Origin: Dyella_A sp050749815
GTDB lineage: Bacteria > Pseudomonadota > Gammaproteobacteria > Xanthomonadales > Rhodanobacteraceae
DNA: 64,000 bases
NCBI RefSeq assembly: GCF_050749815.1
Contig: NZ_CP192735.1
Span: forward strand, 2,170,001 to 2,234,000
Direction: 5' to 3'
Position numbers and translations under genes: made by a program. The notes below the pieces were generated by a model. It made no database searches. It was not told the DNA's origin and saw only the letters and a list, made by a program, of their open reading frames with translations. This document shows positions 1 to 7,342 of this stretch, piece after piece (position 1 is the first letter of the stretch; each line of letters starts with the position of its first letter).

Positions 1-670
1 GGATCAGCTTCAGACCGCTGCCCAGCTCGCCGTTAGCCTGCATGGTGAGGGTATGCGCCACCGCACCGGGAAGCCCGGCCACGATACCGGCGAAGATCAG
101 CAGCGAGATGCCGTTGCCGATGCCACGCTCGGTGATCTGCTCACCCAGCCACATCAGGAACATCGTGCCGGCCGTGAGACCCACCACCGACGCGATCACG
201 AAACCCATGCCCGGCATGTAGACCACCGGCACGCCGCCAGCCGCCACCTGCTTTTGCAGCGCCACTGCGATACCGAACGCCTGGAACGCCGCCAGTCCCA
301 CGGTGCCGAAGCGTGTGTACATGGTCATCTTGCGTCGACCGGCCTCGCCCTCCTTGCGCAGGTTCTGCAGGCTCGGGATCACCGAGCCCATCATCTGCAC
401 CACGATGGAGGCCGAGATGTACGGCACCACGCCGAGTGCAAACACCGACATGCGCGAGAGCGATCCGCCGGAAAACATGTTGAACATGTTCAACAGACCA
501 CCGCCCTGCTGCTCGATGAGCCGCGTCATCGCCTCCGGATTCACCCCCGGCACGGGGATGAACGAACCGAGGCGGAAGACGATCAGCGCACCAATCACGA
601 AGAAGATGCGCTGACGCAGTTCCGTCAGCTTGCCGAGCGATCCGAGCTGGCTGCCCTTGGCTGCGGCCAC
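1..670 (-). CDS. secY: SecY, preprotein translocase channel subunit (partial, C-terminus off the left edge)
   Basis: SecY forms the protein-conducting pore of the SecYEG translocon in the inner membrane. Only the first 223 residues lie in the window. The reading frame starts at a GTG at 670 (MAAAKGSQLGSLGKL), the usual N-terminus of the family, four bases after the rplO stop. Visible are the first membrane segment (FFVIGALIVFRLG), the plug-region motif LNMFNMFSGGSLSRMSVFALG in part, and further hydrophobic segments. It is the last spc-operon gene seen here. Because the start is GTG and the gene is cut, an ATG-only or full-length ORF call misses it. Confidence 0.95.
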   Translation of the reverse strand, partial: MAAAKGSQLGSLGKLTELRQRIFFVIGALIVFRLGSFIPVPGVNPEAMTRLIEQQGGGLLNMFNMFSGGSLSRMSVFALGVVPYISASIVVQMMGSVIPSLQNLRKEGEAGRRKMTMYTRFGTVGLAAFQAFGIAVALQKQVAAGGVPVVYMPGMGFVIASVVGLTAGTMFLMWLGEQITERGIGNGISLLIFAGIVAGLPGAVAHTLTMQANGELGSGLKLI

Positions 671-674
671 TGGA

Positions 675-1106
675 TTACTCCACGCTGCCGCCGGCCGCCT
701 CGATGGCCGCCTTGGCGCCGGCCGTGGCGAGGACGCCGGAGAGCTTCACAGCGCGACCGATCTCGCCCTTGGCCACGACCTTGACCTTCTTCGCGCGACT
801 GTCGATCAGGCCAGCCTGATGCAGCGCCACGACGTCGATCACGTCCGCCTTGAGGGTGGCCAGCTGATACAGGAACACTTCCTGGCTCTCCGCCTTCTTC
901 AGCGAGCGGAAGCCCACCTTCGGCAGGCGACGCTGCAGCGGCATCTGACCGCCTTCGAAGCCGTACTTGTGGGTGCCGCCCGCGCGAGCGTGCTGACCCT
1001 TGTGACCGCGACCGGCGGTCTTGCCCAGACCCGAACCGATACCGCGGCCGACGCGCAGGCGCGTCTTGCGGGAACCGGCGGCCGGCTTGATGTCGTTAAG
1101 ACGCAT
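675..1106 (-). CDS. rplO: 50S ribosomal protein L15
   Basis: L15 is a late-assembling 50S protein next to 23S rRNA. The 143-residue protein begins MRLNDIKPAAGSRKTRLRVG and keeps the Gly/Arg/Lys-rich rRNA-binding N-terminal tail (GRGIGSGLGKTAGRGHKGQ) typical of bacterial L15, followed by the globular domain. Length matches the family (about 144 to 147). It lies between rpmD and secY as in the canonical spc operon, with only 4 to 5 bases on either side, so it is translated from the shared mRNA. Confidence 0.98.
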   Translation of the reverse strand: MRLNDIKPAAGSRKTRLRVGRGIGSGLGKTAGRGHKGQHARAGGTHKYGFEGGQMPLQRRLPKVGFRSLKKAESQEVFLYQLATLKADVIDVVALHQAGLIDSRAKKVKVVAKGEIGRAVKLSGVLATAGAKAAIEAAGGSVE

Positions 1107-1111
1107 GATGA

Positions 1112-1309
1112 TTACTCCTCGACCCGGACCAGGTAATAGACCGTGTTGATCAGGCCACGCACCTGCGGGCTGTCCTTCAGCTCACGGACGTCGTTGAGCT
1201 TGCCCAGGCCCAGGGCCTTGACGCTCAGACGATGACGGCTCTGCACGCCACGCAGACCCTTGACCAGGCGCACGCGCACGGTCTTGTCGGCGGTCTCTTT
1301 CTTAGCCAT
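1112..1309 (-). CDS. rpmD: 50S ribosomal protein L30
   Basis: L30 is a small 50S protein. The start is the ATG at 1309 (MAKKETADKTVRVRLVKG), giving 65 residues; the frame is open upstream but that extension is not L30-like. It keeps the L30 core (RVRLVKGLRGVQSRHR) and the C-terminal strand (INTVYYLVRVEE). Its first codons overlap the last eight bases of rpsE, which suggests translational coupling. The order rpsE-rpmD-rplO is standard. Confidence 0.97.
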   Translation of the reverse strand: MAKKETADKTVRVRLVKGLRGVQSRHRLSVKALGLGKLNDVRELKDSPQVRGLINTVYYLVRVEE

Positions 1310-1811
1310 TGCCCAACACCTCATCCAGGGTCTTGCCACGCTTCGCGGCGATCTTCTTGGGCGAGGCGACAGCCTGCAGACCCTTGATGGTGGCGCGCAC
1401 GAGGTTGATCGGGTTACGCGAACCCACCGCCTTGGCCAGCACGTTCTTCACGCCGACCACTTCCAGCACGGCGCGCATCGCACCGCCGGCGATCACGCCG
1501 GTACCTTCCGAAGCGGGCTGCATGTAGACGCGTGCCGCGCCGTGATTGGCCTTGATGGCGTACCACAGCGTGCCGTTGTTGAGCTCGATGTTCACCATCT
1601 GGCGGCGCGCACGCTCCATGGCCTTGGAAATGGCCACCGGCACCTCGCGCGCCTTGCCATAACCAAAACCGACGCGGCCTTCGCCGTCGCCGACCACGGT
1701 CAATGCGGTGAAGCTCATCTGGCGGCCACCCTTGACGGTCTTGGCCACGCGGTTGACGGCAATCAGCTTCTCGAGCAGGCCGTCTGAATTTTCGCGATCG
1801 TTAGAAGACAT
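1302..1811 (-). CDS. rpsE: 30S ribosomal protein S5
   Basis: S5 works in decoding accuracy and mRNA unwinding at the entry channel. I chose the ATG at 1811 (MSSNDRENSDGLLEKLIAV, 169 residues); two in-frame ATGs lie 12 and 24 bases upstream (1823 and 1835), so the start is not certain. The N-terminal double-stranded-RNA-binding domain (AKTVKGGRQMSFTALTVVGD) and the C-terminal domain with the GTGVIAGGAMRAVLE motif are intact. The end overlaps rpmD by eight bases. A 106-base gap with a stem-loop separates it from rplR. Confidence 0.96.
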   Translation of the reverse strand: MSSNDRENSDGLLEKLIAVNRVAKTVKGGRQMSFTALTVVGDGEGRVGFGYGKAREVPVAISKAMERARRQMVNIELNNGTLWYAIKANHGAARVYMQPASEGTGVIAGGAMRAVLEVVGVKNVLAKAVGSRNPINLVRATIKGLQAVASPKKIAAKRGKTLDEVLGNG

Positions 1812-1885
1812 GTTCTTTTCCATGTGCCCGACCATGCGGGACTTTTGCTTGCGGCTGGGCCGCTTGGAGTTGTAGGTACTTCAAG

Positions 1886-1912
1886 CGGCTGCCACGCCAG
1901 GCGCGGCAGCCG
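1886..1912 (-). other. Stem-loop in the rplR-rpsE gap
   Basis: CGGCTGCC (1886-1893) and GGCAGCCG (1905-1912) form a perfect 8-bp stem with an 11-base loop, six bases after the rplR stop in transcription direction. No T-tract follows, so it is more likely an mRNA processing or stability element than a terminator. Confidence 0.45.
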
Positions 1913-1917
1913 TTACA

Positions 1918-2277
1918 TCAGAACTTCAGGCCAGCTTCGCGCGCCGCATCGGCCAAGGCCTTGATGCGACCGTGATAACGGAAGCCGGAGCGGTCGAAGG
2001 CGACCGCATCGATGCCGGCCGCCAGGGCGCGCTCGGCAATAACCTTGCCCACCGCCGCAGCGGCGGTGAGGTTCTTGGTGCCCTTCAAGCCCTCGGCAAC
2101 CGCCTTCTGCACGGTGGACGCGGCAGCGACCACCTTGGTGCCCGAAGCGTCGAACACCTGTGCGTACAGGTGCTGGCCCGTGCGATGCACCGACAGGCGC
2201 GGTACGGCGAGCTTGCGGATGTGCGAGCGGGTCGACTTGGCGCGGCGCAGGCGGGATTCGTTCTTGTTCATCGTCAT
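1918..2277 (-). CDS. rplR: 50S ribosomal protein L18
   Basis: L18 binds 5S rRNA and attaches it to the 50S subunit. The likely start is the ATG at 2277 (MTMNKNESRLRRAKSTRSHI, 119 residues, the family length); an ATG two codons later (2271) is the alternative, with better spacing from the GGAG upstream. The 5S-binding core is present (LSVHRTGQHLYAQVFD) and the C-terminal signature is FDRSGFRYHGRIKALADAAR. It sits between rplF and rpsE as usual. Confidence 0.97.
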   Translation of the reverse strand: MTMNKNESRLRRAKSTRSHIRKLAVPRLSVHRTGQHLYAQVFDASGTKVVAAASTVQKAVAEGLKGTKNLTAAAAVGKVIAERALAAGIDAVAFDRSGFRYHGRIKALADAAREAGLKF

Positions 2278-2334
2278 GTTCTCCAGAAAGCGGATCGACT
2301 TCAGCAGGCACCCGGCATTCACCGGGACGCCGCC

Positions 2335-2862
2335 TTAAGCCTTCTTGGCTTCCTTCAGCGTGATCTTCTCACCGGCGTAGCGCACACCCTTGCCCTTGTA
2401 GGGCTCCGGCGGACGGAAGCCGCGAATCTTGGCAGCCACCTGACCCACGCTCTGCTTGTCCGAGCCCTTGATCAGGATCTCGGTCTGCGTCGGAGTTTCG
2501 ATGGTCACGCCTTCCGGCGCGTTGAACACCACCGGATGGGAGAAACCCAGGCTCAGGTTCAGCGCCTTGCCGGCCATCGATGCGCGGTAACCCACGCCGA
2601 CCAGCTCCAGCTTGCGCTCGTAACCCTCGGACACGCCCTTGATCATGTTCGCCAGCAGCGCGCGAGCGGTGCCACCGAACTTGTCGTCAGCGCCCTCGGC
2701 CAGCTCGATCGTGGCGACGCCGTCGTTGACGGCAACGTTCACGCCCGGCAGGGCATGCACGGACAGCGAGCCCTTCGGCCCCTTCACCGAGACACCCTCG
2801 GCGGCAACCTTCAGCTCCACGCCCTTGGGCAGGCTGATCGGCTTCTTAGCAACACGGGACAT
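2335..2862 (-). CDS. rplF: 50S ribosomal protein L6
   Basis: L6 lies near the GTPase-associated centre of the 50S subunit. The start is the ATG at 2862 (MSRVAKKPISLPKGVELKV), giving 175 residues; the longer open frame reads into the end of rpsH and is not L6. The two L6 alpha-beta domains are seen, with the C-terminal signature FRPPEPYKGKGVRYAGEKI. The rpsH stop is 10 bases upstream, so the genes are co-translated. Confidence 0.98.
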   Translation of the reverse strand: MSRVAKKPISLPKGVELKVAAEGVSVKGPKGSLSVHALPGVNVAVNDGVATIELAEGADDKFGGTARALLANMIKGVSEGYERKLELVGVGYRASMAGKALNLSLGFSHPVVFNAPEGVTIETPTQTEILIKGSDKQSVGQVAAKIRGFRPPEPYKGKGVRYAGEKITLKEAKKA

Positions 2863-2872
2863 CGTCGACTCC

Positions 2873-3268
2873 TTATGCCACTTGGCCGATGACTTCGCCG
2901 CCCAGGCCCTTGGCACGGGCCTGCGCGTCGGTCAGCAGACCGGCCGAAGTCGAAATGATCGAGATACCGAGGCCACCGAGCACTTTCGGCAACTCGTCCT
3001 TGCCGCGATAGACGCGCAGGCCGGAGCGGCTGACTCGGGAAATGGTCTCGATGGCCGGGCGGCCTTCGAAATACTTGAGCTTGATCTCGAGCACCGGCTT
3101 GCCTTCCTGGTCGGAAGTCTTGGCGTCGAGGATGTAGCCCTCGTTCTTGAGAAGGTTGGCGATCGCCACCTTCAGCTTCGACGACGGCATGCTTACGGCC
3201 TGCTTGCCCGACAGCTGGGCATTGCGCACACGCGTAAACAGATCGGCGATGGGATCAGTCATGCTCAT
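2873..3268 (-). CDS. rpsH: 30S ribosomal protein S8
   Basis: S8 binds 16S rRNA helix 21 and in enterobacteria represses the spc operon. The start is the ATG at 3268 (MSMTDPIADLFTRVRNAQ), giving 131 residues as in the family. The C-terminal rRNA-binding signature (GGLGISIISTSAGLLTD) is intact. A 220-base gap precedes it, unusually wide for this operon, and contains an internal promoter candidate and two stem-loops. Confidence 0.98.
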   Translation of the reverse strand: MSMTDPIADLFTRVRNAQLSGKQAVSMPSSKLKVAIANLLKNEGYILDAKTSDQEGKPVLEIKLKYFEGRPAIETISRVSRSGLRVYRGKDELPKVLGGLGISIISTSAGLLTDAQARAKGLGGEVIGQVA

Positions 3269-3365
3269 GAAAACATCCTTCAGAGTGCACCGATATCCGA
3301 TAAAACCGGAAATCAATTCTAGATTGTGAGCTGCAGCGAGGCAGCCTGCGTTGCGCAGACCGACG

Positions 3366-3394
3366 AGTGTAGCAGCCTTTTCCGGCTTTGGCGA
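3366..3394 (-). promoter_or_regulatory. Candidate internal promoter ahead of rpsH
   Basis: On the minus strand TCGCCA (-35, 3389-3394) and TACACT (-10, 3366-3371) are exactly 17 bases apart, each 4/6 to the sigma-70 consensus. It lies in the 220-base rpsN-rpsH gap, about 100 bases before the rpsH start, and could start an additional spc transcript. Prediction by eye only. Confidence 0.4.
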
Positions 3395-3417
3395 ATATCG
3401 AGGCGCCGTAGCGTCAA

Positions 3418-3467
3418 CAGGCGGGGTGCCCCGCCTGCTGGATGGGCTGCAGCGGGAAACTAGCCCA
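3418..3467 (-). other. Two stem-loops downstream of rpsN
   Basis: CAGGCGGG (3418-3425) pairs with CCCGCCTG (3430-3437) around a 4-base loop. TGGGCT (3444-3449) pairs with AGCCCA (3462-3467). Both are just after the rpsN stop in transcription direction and neither is followed by a T-run. They may slow or process the spc transcript before the internal promoter candidate. Confidence 0.45.
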
Positions 3468-3488
3468 CTGCAGTCATCCGATCAGGTA

Positions 3489-3794
3489 TTACCAGCTGGC
3501 CTTGCGCAGACCCGGCACGTCACCGCGCATGGTCGCTTCACGCAGCTTGTTGCGGCCGAGGCCGAACTTCTTGTACACGGCGCGCGGACGACCGGACAGC
3601 GCGCAGCGCGTGCGCTGACGAACCGGGCTCGCGTCACGCGGCAGCTTTTGCAACTTGGTCTGGGCGTCCATCTTCTCGTCATACGAGGCGTTGGGGCTCA
3701 GCACGACCGCCTTCAGTTCGGCGCGCTTGGCGGCGTACTTCTGGACGAGCTTGGTCCGCTTCAGATCGCGGTTGACCATCGAGGTCTTTGCCAT
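3489..3794 (-). CDS. rpsN: 30S ribosomal protein S14 (zinc-independent form)
   Basis: S14 is a 30S head protein. It is 101 residues starting MAKTSMVNRDLKRTKLV, the long 'C-minus' type: only one cysteine is present, so the CxxC zinc ribbon of the short form is absent. The conserved C-terminal block (CALSGRPRAVYKKFGLGRN) is intact. It follows rplE by 17 bases. The gap after it holds two stem-loops. Confidence 0.98.
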   Translation of the reverse strand: MAKTSMVNRDLKRTKLVQKYAAKRAELKAVVLSPNASYDEKMDAQTKLQKLPRDASPVRQRTRCALSGRPRAVYKKFGLGRNKLREATMRGDVPGLRKASW

Positions 3795-3811
3795 GGGTTA
3801 TCTCTCGCGTA

Positions 3812-4351
3812 TCAGTTGCGGAACGGGAAGCTGAAAGCTTCCAGCAGCGCCTTGGCTTCGGCGTCGGTCTTGGCGGTGGTGGTGATGGAGATGTCCATGC
3901 CACGCATCGCGTCGATCTGGTCGAAGTCGATTTCGGGGAAGATGATCTGTTCCTTCACGCCGAAGTTGTAGTTGCCACGGCCATCGAAGGCGCGACCCGA
4001 CACGCCGCGGAAGTCGCGGACGCGGGGCAGCGAGATGTTGATCAGGCGGTCGAGGAACTCCCACATCTGGGCGCGGCGCAGGGTCACCTTGCAGCCGATC
4101 GGCCAACCGTCGCGGATCTTGAACGAGGCCACGGAAACGCGCGCCTTGGTCGTGATCGGCTTCTGACCGGCAATCTTGGCCATGTCGGCCACGGCGTTCT
4201 CGAGCACTTTCTTGTTGCCCGCCGCTTCACCCACACCCATGTTCAGCGTGATCTTGGTGATGCGGGGAACCTGCATCACGTTCTCGTAGCCGAACTTCTC
4301 GGTGAGCTTGGTGATTACCTGCTCTTTATAAAATTTTTCAAGGCGCGTCAT
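3812..4351 (-). CDS. rplE: 50S ribosomal protein L5
   Basis: L5 binds 5S rRNA and contacts the P-site tRNA and the small subunit through bridge B1b. It is 179 residues from MTRLEKFYKEQVITKLTEKF, the standard length. Signatures are visible: the N-terminal PRITKITLNMGVGEA and the C-terminal EQIIFPEIDFDQIDAMRGMD. It is tightly packed between rplX (11 bases) and rpsN (17 bases). Confidence 0.98.
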   Translation of the reverse strand: MTRLEKFYKEQVITKLTEKFGYENVMQVPRITKITLNMGVGEAAGNKKVLENAVADMAKIAGQKPITTKARVSVASFKIRDGWPIGCKVTLRRAQMWEFLDRLINISLPRVRDFRGVSGRAFDGRGNYNFGVKEQIIFPEIDFDQIDAMRGMDISITTTAKTDAEAKALLEAFSFPFRN

Positions 4352-4362
4352 GATCGTGTTCC

Positions 4363-4677
4363 TTACGCGTCCACGACCTCGCCACTCGAACGGAACACGC
4401 GGACCTTGCGCCCATCTTCGAGCGTCTTGGTGCCAACGCGTTCACCCTTGTTCGTGGCGGGGTTGAACAGCTGCACATTGGAGAGATGGATCGAGGCCTC
4501 ACGCTCGACGATACCGCCGGGCTGGTTGGCCTGCGGGTTCGCCTTGGTGTGGCGCTTGACCAGATTCACGTTGGCGACGAAGACGCGATCGCCATCGACG
4601 CGCAGCACATCGCCGCGCTGGCCTTTGTTCTTGCCGGTGATCACGAGGACCTGATCACCCTTGCGGATACGGTTCAT
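4363..4677 (-). CDS. rplX: 50S ribosomal protein L24
   Basis: L24 is an early 50S assembly initiator near the exit tunnel. It is 104 residues from MNRIRKGDQVLVITGKNKGQ, with the KOW motif (GDQVLVITGKNKGQRG) at residues 7 to 22 and the usual KRHTKANPQANQPGGIV segment. It lies between rplN and rplE with gaps of 14 and 11 bases. Confidence 0.98.
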   Translation of the reverse strand: MNRIRKGDQVLVITGKNKGQRGDVLRVDGDRVFVANVNLVKRHTKANPQANQPGGIVEREASIHLSNVQLFNPATNKGERVGTKTLEDGRKVRVFRSSGEVVDA

Positions 4678-4691
4678 GGTTATTACTCCGC

Positions 4692-5060
4692 TCAGAGCAC
4701 TTCGGGCGCGAGCGAGACGATCTTCATGAACTTCTCGCTGCGCAGCTCGCGGGTAACCGGCCCGAAGATACGGGTGCCGATCGGCTCGAGCTTGTTGTTG
4801 AGGAGGACAGCCGCGTTGCCGTCGAAACGGATCAGCGAGCCATCGGGACGACGCACACCCTTGGCGGTGCGAACGACCACGGCGTTGTACACCTCGCCCT
4901 TCTTCACCTTGCCGCGCGGGATGGCATCCTTCACGGTGACCTTGATCACGTCACCGATAGCTGCGTAGCGGCGCTTGGAGCCGCCCAGCACCTTGATACA
5001 CATCAGCTCCTTGGCGCCGCTGTTGTCCGCTGCGGAAAGCGTGCTTTGCATCTGGATCAT
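4692..5060 (-). CDS. rplN: 50S ribosomal protein L14
   Basis: L14 is at the subunit interface (bridges B5 and B8) and is the binding site of the silencing factor RsfS. It is 122 residues from MIQMQSTLSAADNSGAKELM, the invariant family length and start. The basic signature (RTAKGVRRPDGSLIRFDGNA) and C-terminal FGPVTRELR are intact. It is the first spc-operon gene, but only 14 bases separate it from rpsQ, so S10 and spc probably form one transcription unit here. Confidence 0.98.
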   Translation of the reverse strand: MIQMQSTLSAADNSGAKELMCIKVLGGSKRRYAAIGDVIKVTVKDAIPRGKVKKGEVYNAVVVRTAKGVRRPDGSLIRFDGNAAVLLNNKLEPIGTRIFGPVTRELRSEKFMKIVSLAPEVL

Positions 5061-5074
5061 GTCTGCACCCTCCC

Positions 5075-5335
5075 TTAGACGTTGGCGCGCGTGAGGATTT
5101 CAACCACGCGGTGATGTTTGGTCTTCGACAGCGGGCGGCATTCCGCGATGCGCACCACGTCGCCCTCGTTCGCGCCCAGGTCGTCCTGGGCGTGGAGCTT
5201 GGTGGAGCGGCGGATGATCTTGCCGAGCAGGCCGTGCTGCACCTGACGCTCGACCAGCACCGTGACCGTCTTGTCCATCTTGTTGCTGACTACGCGGCCC
5301 TGCAGGGTGCGTGCCTGTTTCTGATTGTCGCTCAT
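5075..5335 (-). CDS. rpsQ: 30S ribosomal protein S17
   Basis: S17 is an early 16S-binding 30S protein of the OB-fold type. It is 86 residues from MSDNQKQARTLQGRVVSNKM, with the OB-fold core (DKTVTVLVERQVQHGLLGKI) and the GDVVRIAECRPLSKTKHHRV signature. It follows rpmC by 12 bases and closes the S10 gene set before rplN. Confidence 0.98.
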   Translation of the reverse strand: MSDNQKQARTLQGRVVSNKMDKTVTVLVERQVQHGLLGKIIRRSTKLHAQDDLGANEGDVVRIAECRPLSKTKHHRVVEILTRANV

Positions 5336-5347
5336 GTCCGCCGTCCC

Positions 5348-5533
5348 TTACTTCTTGCCGCCGAGCACGAACTTCGTGCGGGCGATGTCGCGCCGAACGC
5401 GGCGCAGCTGGTGCGGCTGGCTGAGCTGGCCGGTGCCCTTCTGCATGCGCAGATTGAACTGCTCCTTGCGAAGGTCCAGCAGATGCTGGTTCAGCTCTTC
5501 GACCGACTTGTTGTTGATATCTTTGATAGCCAT
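5348..5533 (-). CDS. rpmC: 50S ribosomal protein L29
   Basis: L29 is a small helical 50S protein at the tunnel exit and contributes to the docking site for trigger factor and SRP. The ATG at 5533 gives MAIKDINNKSVEELNQ and 61 residues. Its A is shared with the rplP stop (TGATG), so translation is probably coupled. A GTG one codon upstream (5536) is possible but less likely. The two-helix core with LRKEQFNLRMQKGTGQ is typical. Confidence 0.97.
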   Translation of the reverse strand: MAIKDINNKSVEELNQHLLDLRKEQFNLRMQKGTGQLSQPHQLRRVRRDIARTKFVLGGKK

Positions 5534-5946
5534 CACATCACCGCCCGGCTGACAAACTGGGTCTGCACCGAGAGCTTGGCGGCGGCCAGGCGGAACGCCT
5601 CGCGTGCCGTCGGCTCGTCGACACCCTCGATTTCATAGAGCATGCGGCCGGGCTGGATCGGCGCGACCCACAGCTCGACGCCGCCCTTACCCGCGCCCAT
5701 GCGGACTTCGATCGGCTTCTTGGTGATCGGCTTGTCCGGGAACACGCGGATCCAGAGCTTGCCGCCGCGCTTCACGAAACGCGTGATGCAACGACGAGCC
5801 GCCTCGATCTGACGGGCAGTGAGGGCGCCGTGAGTGGTCGCCTTCAGGCCGTACTCGCCGAAGCTGACGAGGTTGGAGCTGAAAGCCAGGCCGTCATTGC
5901 GGCCCTTGAACTGCTTGCGGAATTTGGTTCGCTTGGGTTGCAACAT
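5533..5946 (-). CDS. rplP: 50S ribosomal protein L16
   Basis: L16 lies beside the A-site tRNA elbow and the peptidyl transferase centre. It is 137 residues from MLQPKRTKFRKQFKGRNDGL. Signatures are present: ITRFVKRGGKLWIRVFPDKP and RMGAGKGGVELWVA. The conserved Arg that YcfD-type oxygenases hydroxylate in E. coli is in the GKGGVE-preceding RMGAG context. It ends in a TGATG junction with rpmC. Confidence 0.98.
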   Translation of the reverse strand: MLQPKRTKFRKQFKGRNDGLAFSSNLVSFGEYGLKATTHGALTARQIEAARRCITRFVKRGGKLWIRVFPDKPITKKPIEVRMGAGKGGVELWVAPIQPGRMLYEIEGVDEPTAREAFRLAAAKLSVQTQFVSRAVM

Positions 5947-5957
5947 GGCAACTCTCC

Positions 5958-6707
5958 TTACTTCGCCGACCGCTCGCGACGGCCGTCACCGGCTTCGCGA
6001 CGTGGCTCACGACGACCCTCGCCACCTTCGCGGCGCGGCTGCGACTGCTCTTCCTTCGACTCCTGGCCAATCTGCGCCATGTCGAAGATTTCGCCCTTGT
6101 AGATCCACACCTTGATGCCGATGATGCCGTAGGTGGTCTTTGCCTCGGCGGTGCCGTAGTCGATGTCCGCACGCAGCGTGTGCAGCGGCACGCGACCCTC
6201 ACGGCTCCACTCGGAGCGGGCGATCTCGGCACCGTTCAGACGGCCCGAAACGTTGATCTTCACACCCAGGGCACCGAGGCGCATCGCGTTGCCCACCGCA
6301 CGCTTCATGGCGCGGCGGAACATGATGCGACGCTCGAGCTGCTGCGCGATCGACTCGGCCACCAGCTGCGCGTCGAGCTCCGGCTTGCGAACCTCGTTCA
6401 CGTTGATGTGCGTCGGGACGCCCATCATCTGGCTGACTTCCTTGCGCAGCTTCTCGATGTCCTCGCCCTTCTTGCCGATCACCACGCCCGGACGGGCGCT
6501 GTGGATCGTCACGCGGGCGGTCTTGGCCGGGCGCTCGATCTGGATCTTCGAGATGCCGGCCTGCGCCAGCTTCTTGCGAAGCATGTCGCGGACCTTGAGG
6601 TCGGCGACCAGATAGTTGGCGTAGTCAGCCTTGTTTGCGTACCACTTCGAGTTCCAGTCCTTGGCAATGCCGAGGCGGATACCGGTGGGATGAACTTTAT
6701 GACCCAT
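5958..6707 (-). CDS. rpsC: 30S ribosomal protein S3
   Basis: S3 lines the mRNA entry tunnel of the 30S subunit and has helicase-assisting residues. It is 249 residues from MGHKVHPTGIRLGIAKDWNS. The type-2 KH domain carries VIGKKGEDIEKLRKEV at about residues 76 to 91, and the C-terminal domain has GVKINVSGRLNGAEIARSEW. The last 35 or so residues are an Arg/Glu-rich low-complexity tail (REPRREAGDGRRERSAK), somewhat longer than in E. coli (233). Confidence 0.98.
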   Translation of the reverse strand: MGHKVHPTGIRLGIAKDWNSKWYANKADYANYLVADLKVRDMLRKKLAQAGISKIQIERPAKTARVTIHSARPGVVIGKKGEDIEKLRKEVSQMMGVPTHINVNEVRKPELDAQLVAESIAQQLERRIMFRRAMKRAVGNAMRLGALGVKINVSGRLNGAEIARSEWSREGRVPLHTLRADIDYGTAEAKTTYGIIGIKVWIYKGEIFDMAQIGQESKEEQSQPRREGGEGRREPRREAGDGRRERSAK

Positions 6708-6722
6708 CGTCTATACCCTCAG

Positions 6723-7058
6723 TCAGTTGCCAACGACCACAGTGATGTGGCTGGTGCGCTTCAGGATGCGCGAACCGCGGCCTTTGGCGCGGGCGTACAT
6801 ACGCTTCATCGCCGGACCCTCGTCCACGAAGATGCGCGAGACCTTCAGCTCGTCCACGTCAGCGCCGAGGTTGTTCTCGGCGTTGGCGACGGCCGACAGC
6901 AGCACCTTGCGAACGAGGTGTGCGGCCTTCTTGTTGGTGAACTGGAGCACGTCGCTGGCGCGACCCACGGGGAGACCGCGGACCAGGTCAGCTACCAGGC
7001 GTGCCTTCTGCGCCGAGATGCGGGCGCTGCGCAGGATCGCTTTGGCTTCAGTGCTCAT
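6723..7058 (-). CDS. rplV: 50S ribosomal protein L22
   Basis: L22 sends a beta-hairpin into the exit tunnel near the erythromycin site. The ATG at 7058 (MSTEAKAILRSARISAQKAR) gives 111 residues and shares its A with the rpsS stop (TGATG). A GTG one codon earlier is the alternative. The tunnel hairpin (RMYARAKGRGSRILKRTSH) shows no obvious deletion of the type linked to macrolide resistance. Confidence 0.98.
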   Translation of the reverse strand: MSTEAKAILRSARISAQKARLVADLVRGLPVGRASDVLQFTNKKAAHLVRKVLLSAVANAENNLGADVDELKVSRIFVDEGPAMKRMYARAKGRGSRILKRTSHITVVVGN

Positions 7059-7330
7059 CACTTGCCCTTCTTATCGCCGCCATGGCCCTTGAAGGTGCGG
7101 GTCACCGCGAACTCGCCGAGCTTGTGCCCGACCATGTTCTCGTTGACGAGCACCGGCACGTGCTGGCGACCGTTGTGGATGGCGATGGTCAGGCCGACCA
7201 TTTCCGGCAGGATCATCGAGCGACGCGACCAGGTCTTGATCGGGCGCTTGTTGTTGGCGGAAACCGCAGCTTCCACCTTCTTGACAAGGTGAAGGTCGAC
7301 GAACGGACCTTTCTTCAGAGAACGCGGCAT
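7058..7330 (-). CDS. rpsS: 30S ribosomal protein S19
   Basis: S19 is a 30S head protein contacting S13 and the A-site finger bridge. It is 90 residues from MPRSLKKGPFVDLHLVKKVE and has the family signature HNGRQHVPVLVNENMVGHKL followed by FAVTRTFKGHGGDKKGK. It is coupled to rplV through a TGATG junction. Confidence 0.98.
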   Translation of the reverse strand: MPRSLKKGPFVDLHLVKKVEAAVSANNKRPIKTWSRRSMILPEMVGLTIAIHNGRQHVPVLVNENMVGHKLGEFAVTRTFKGHGGDKKGK

Positions 7331-7342
7331 GTCGGCTTCCTG

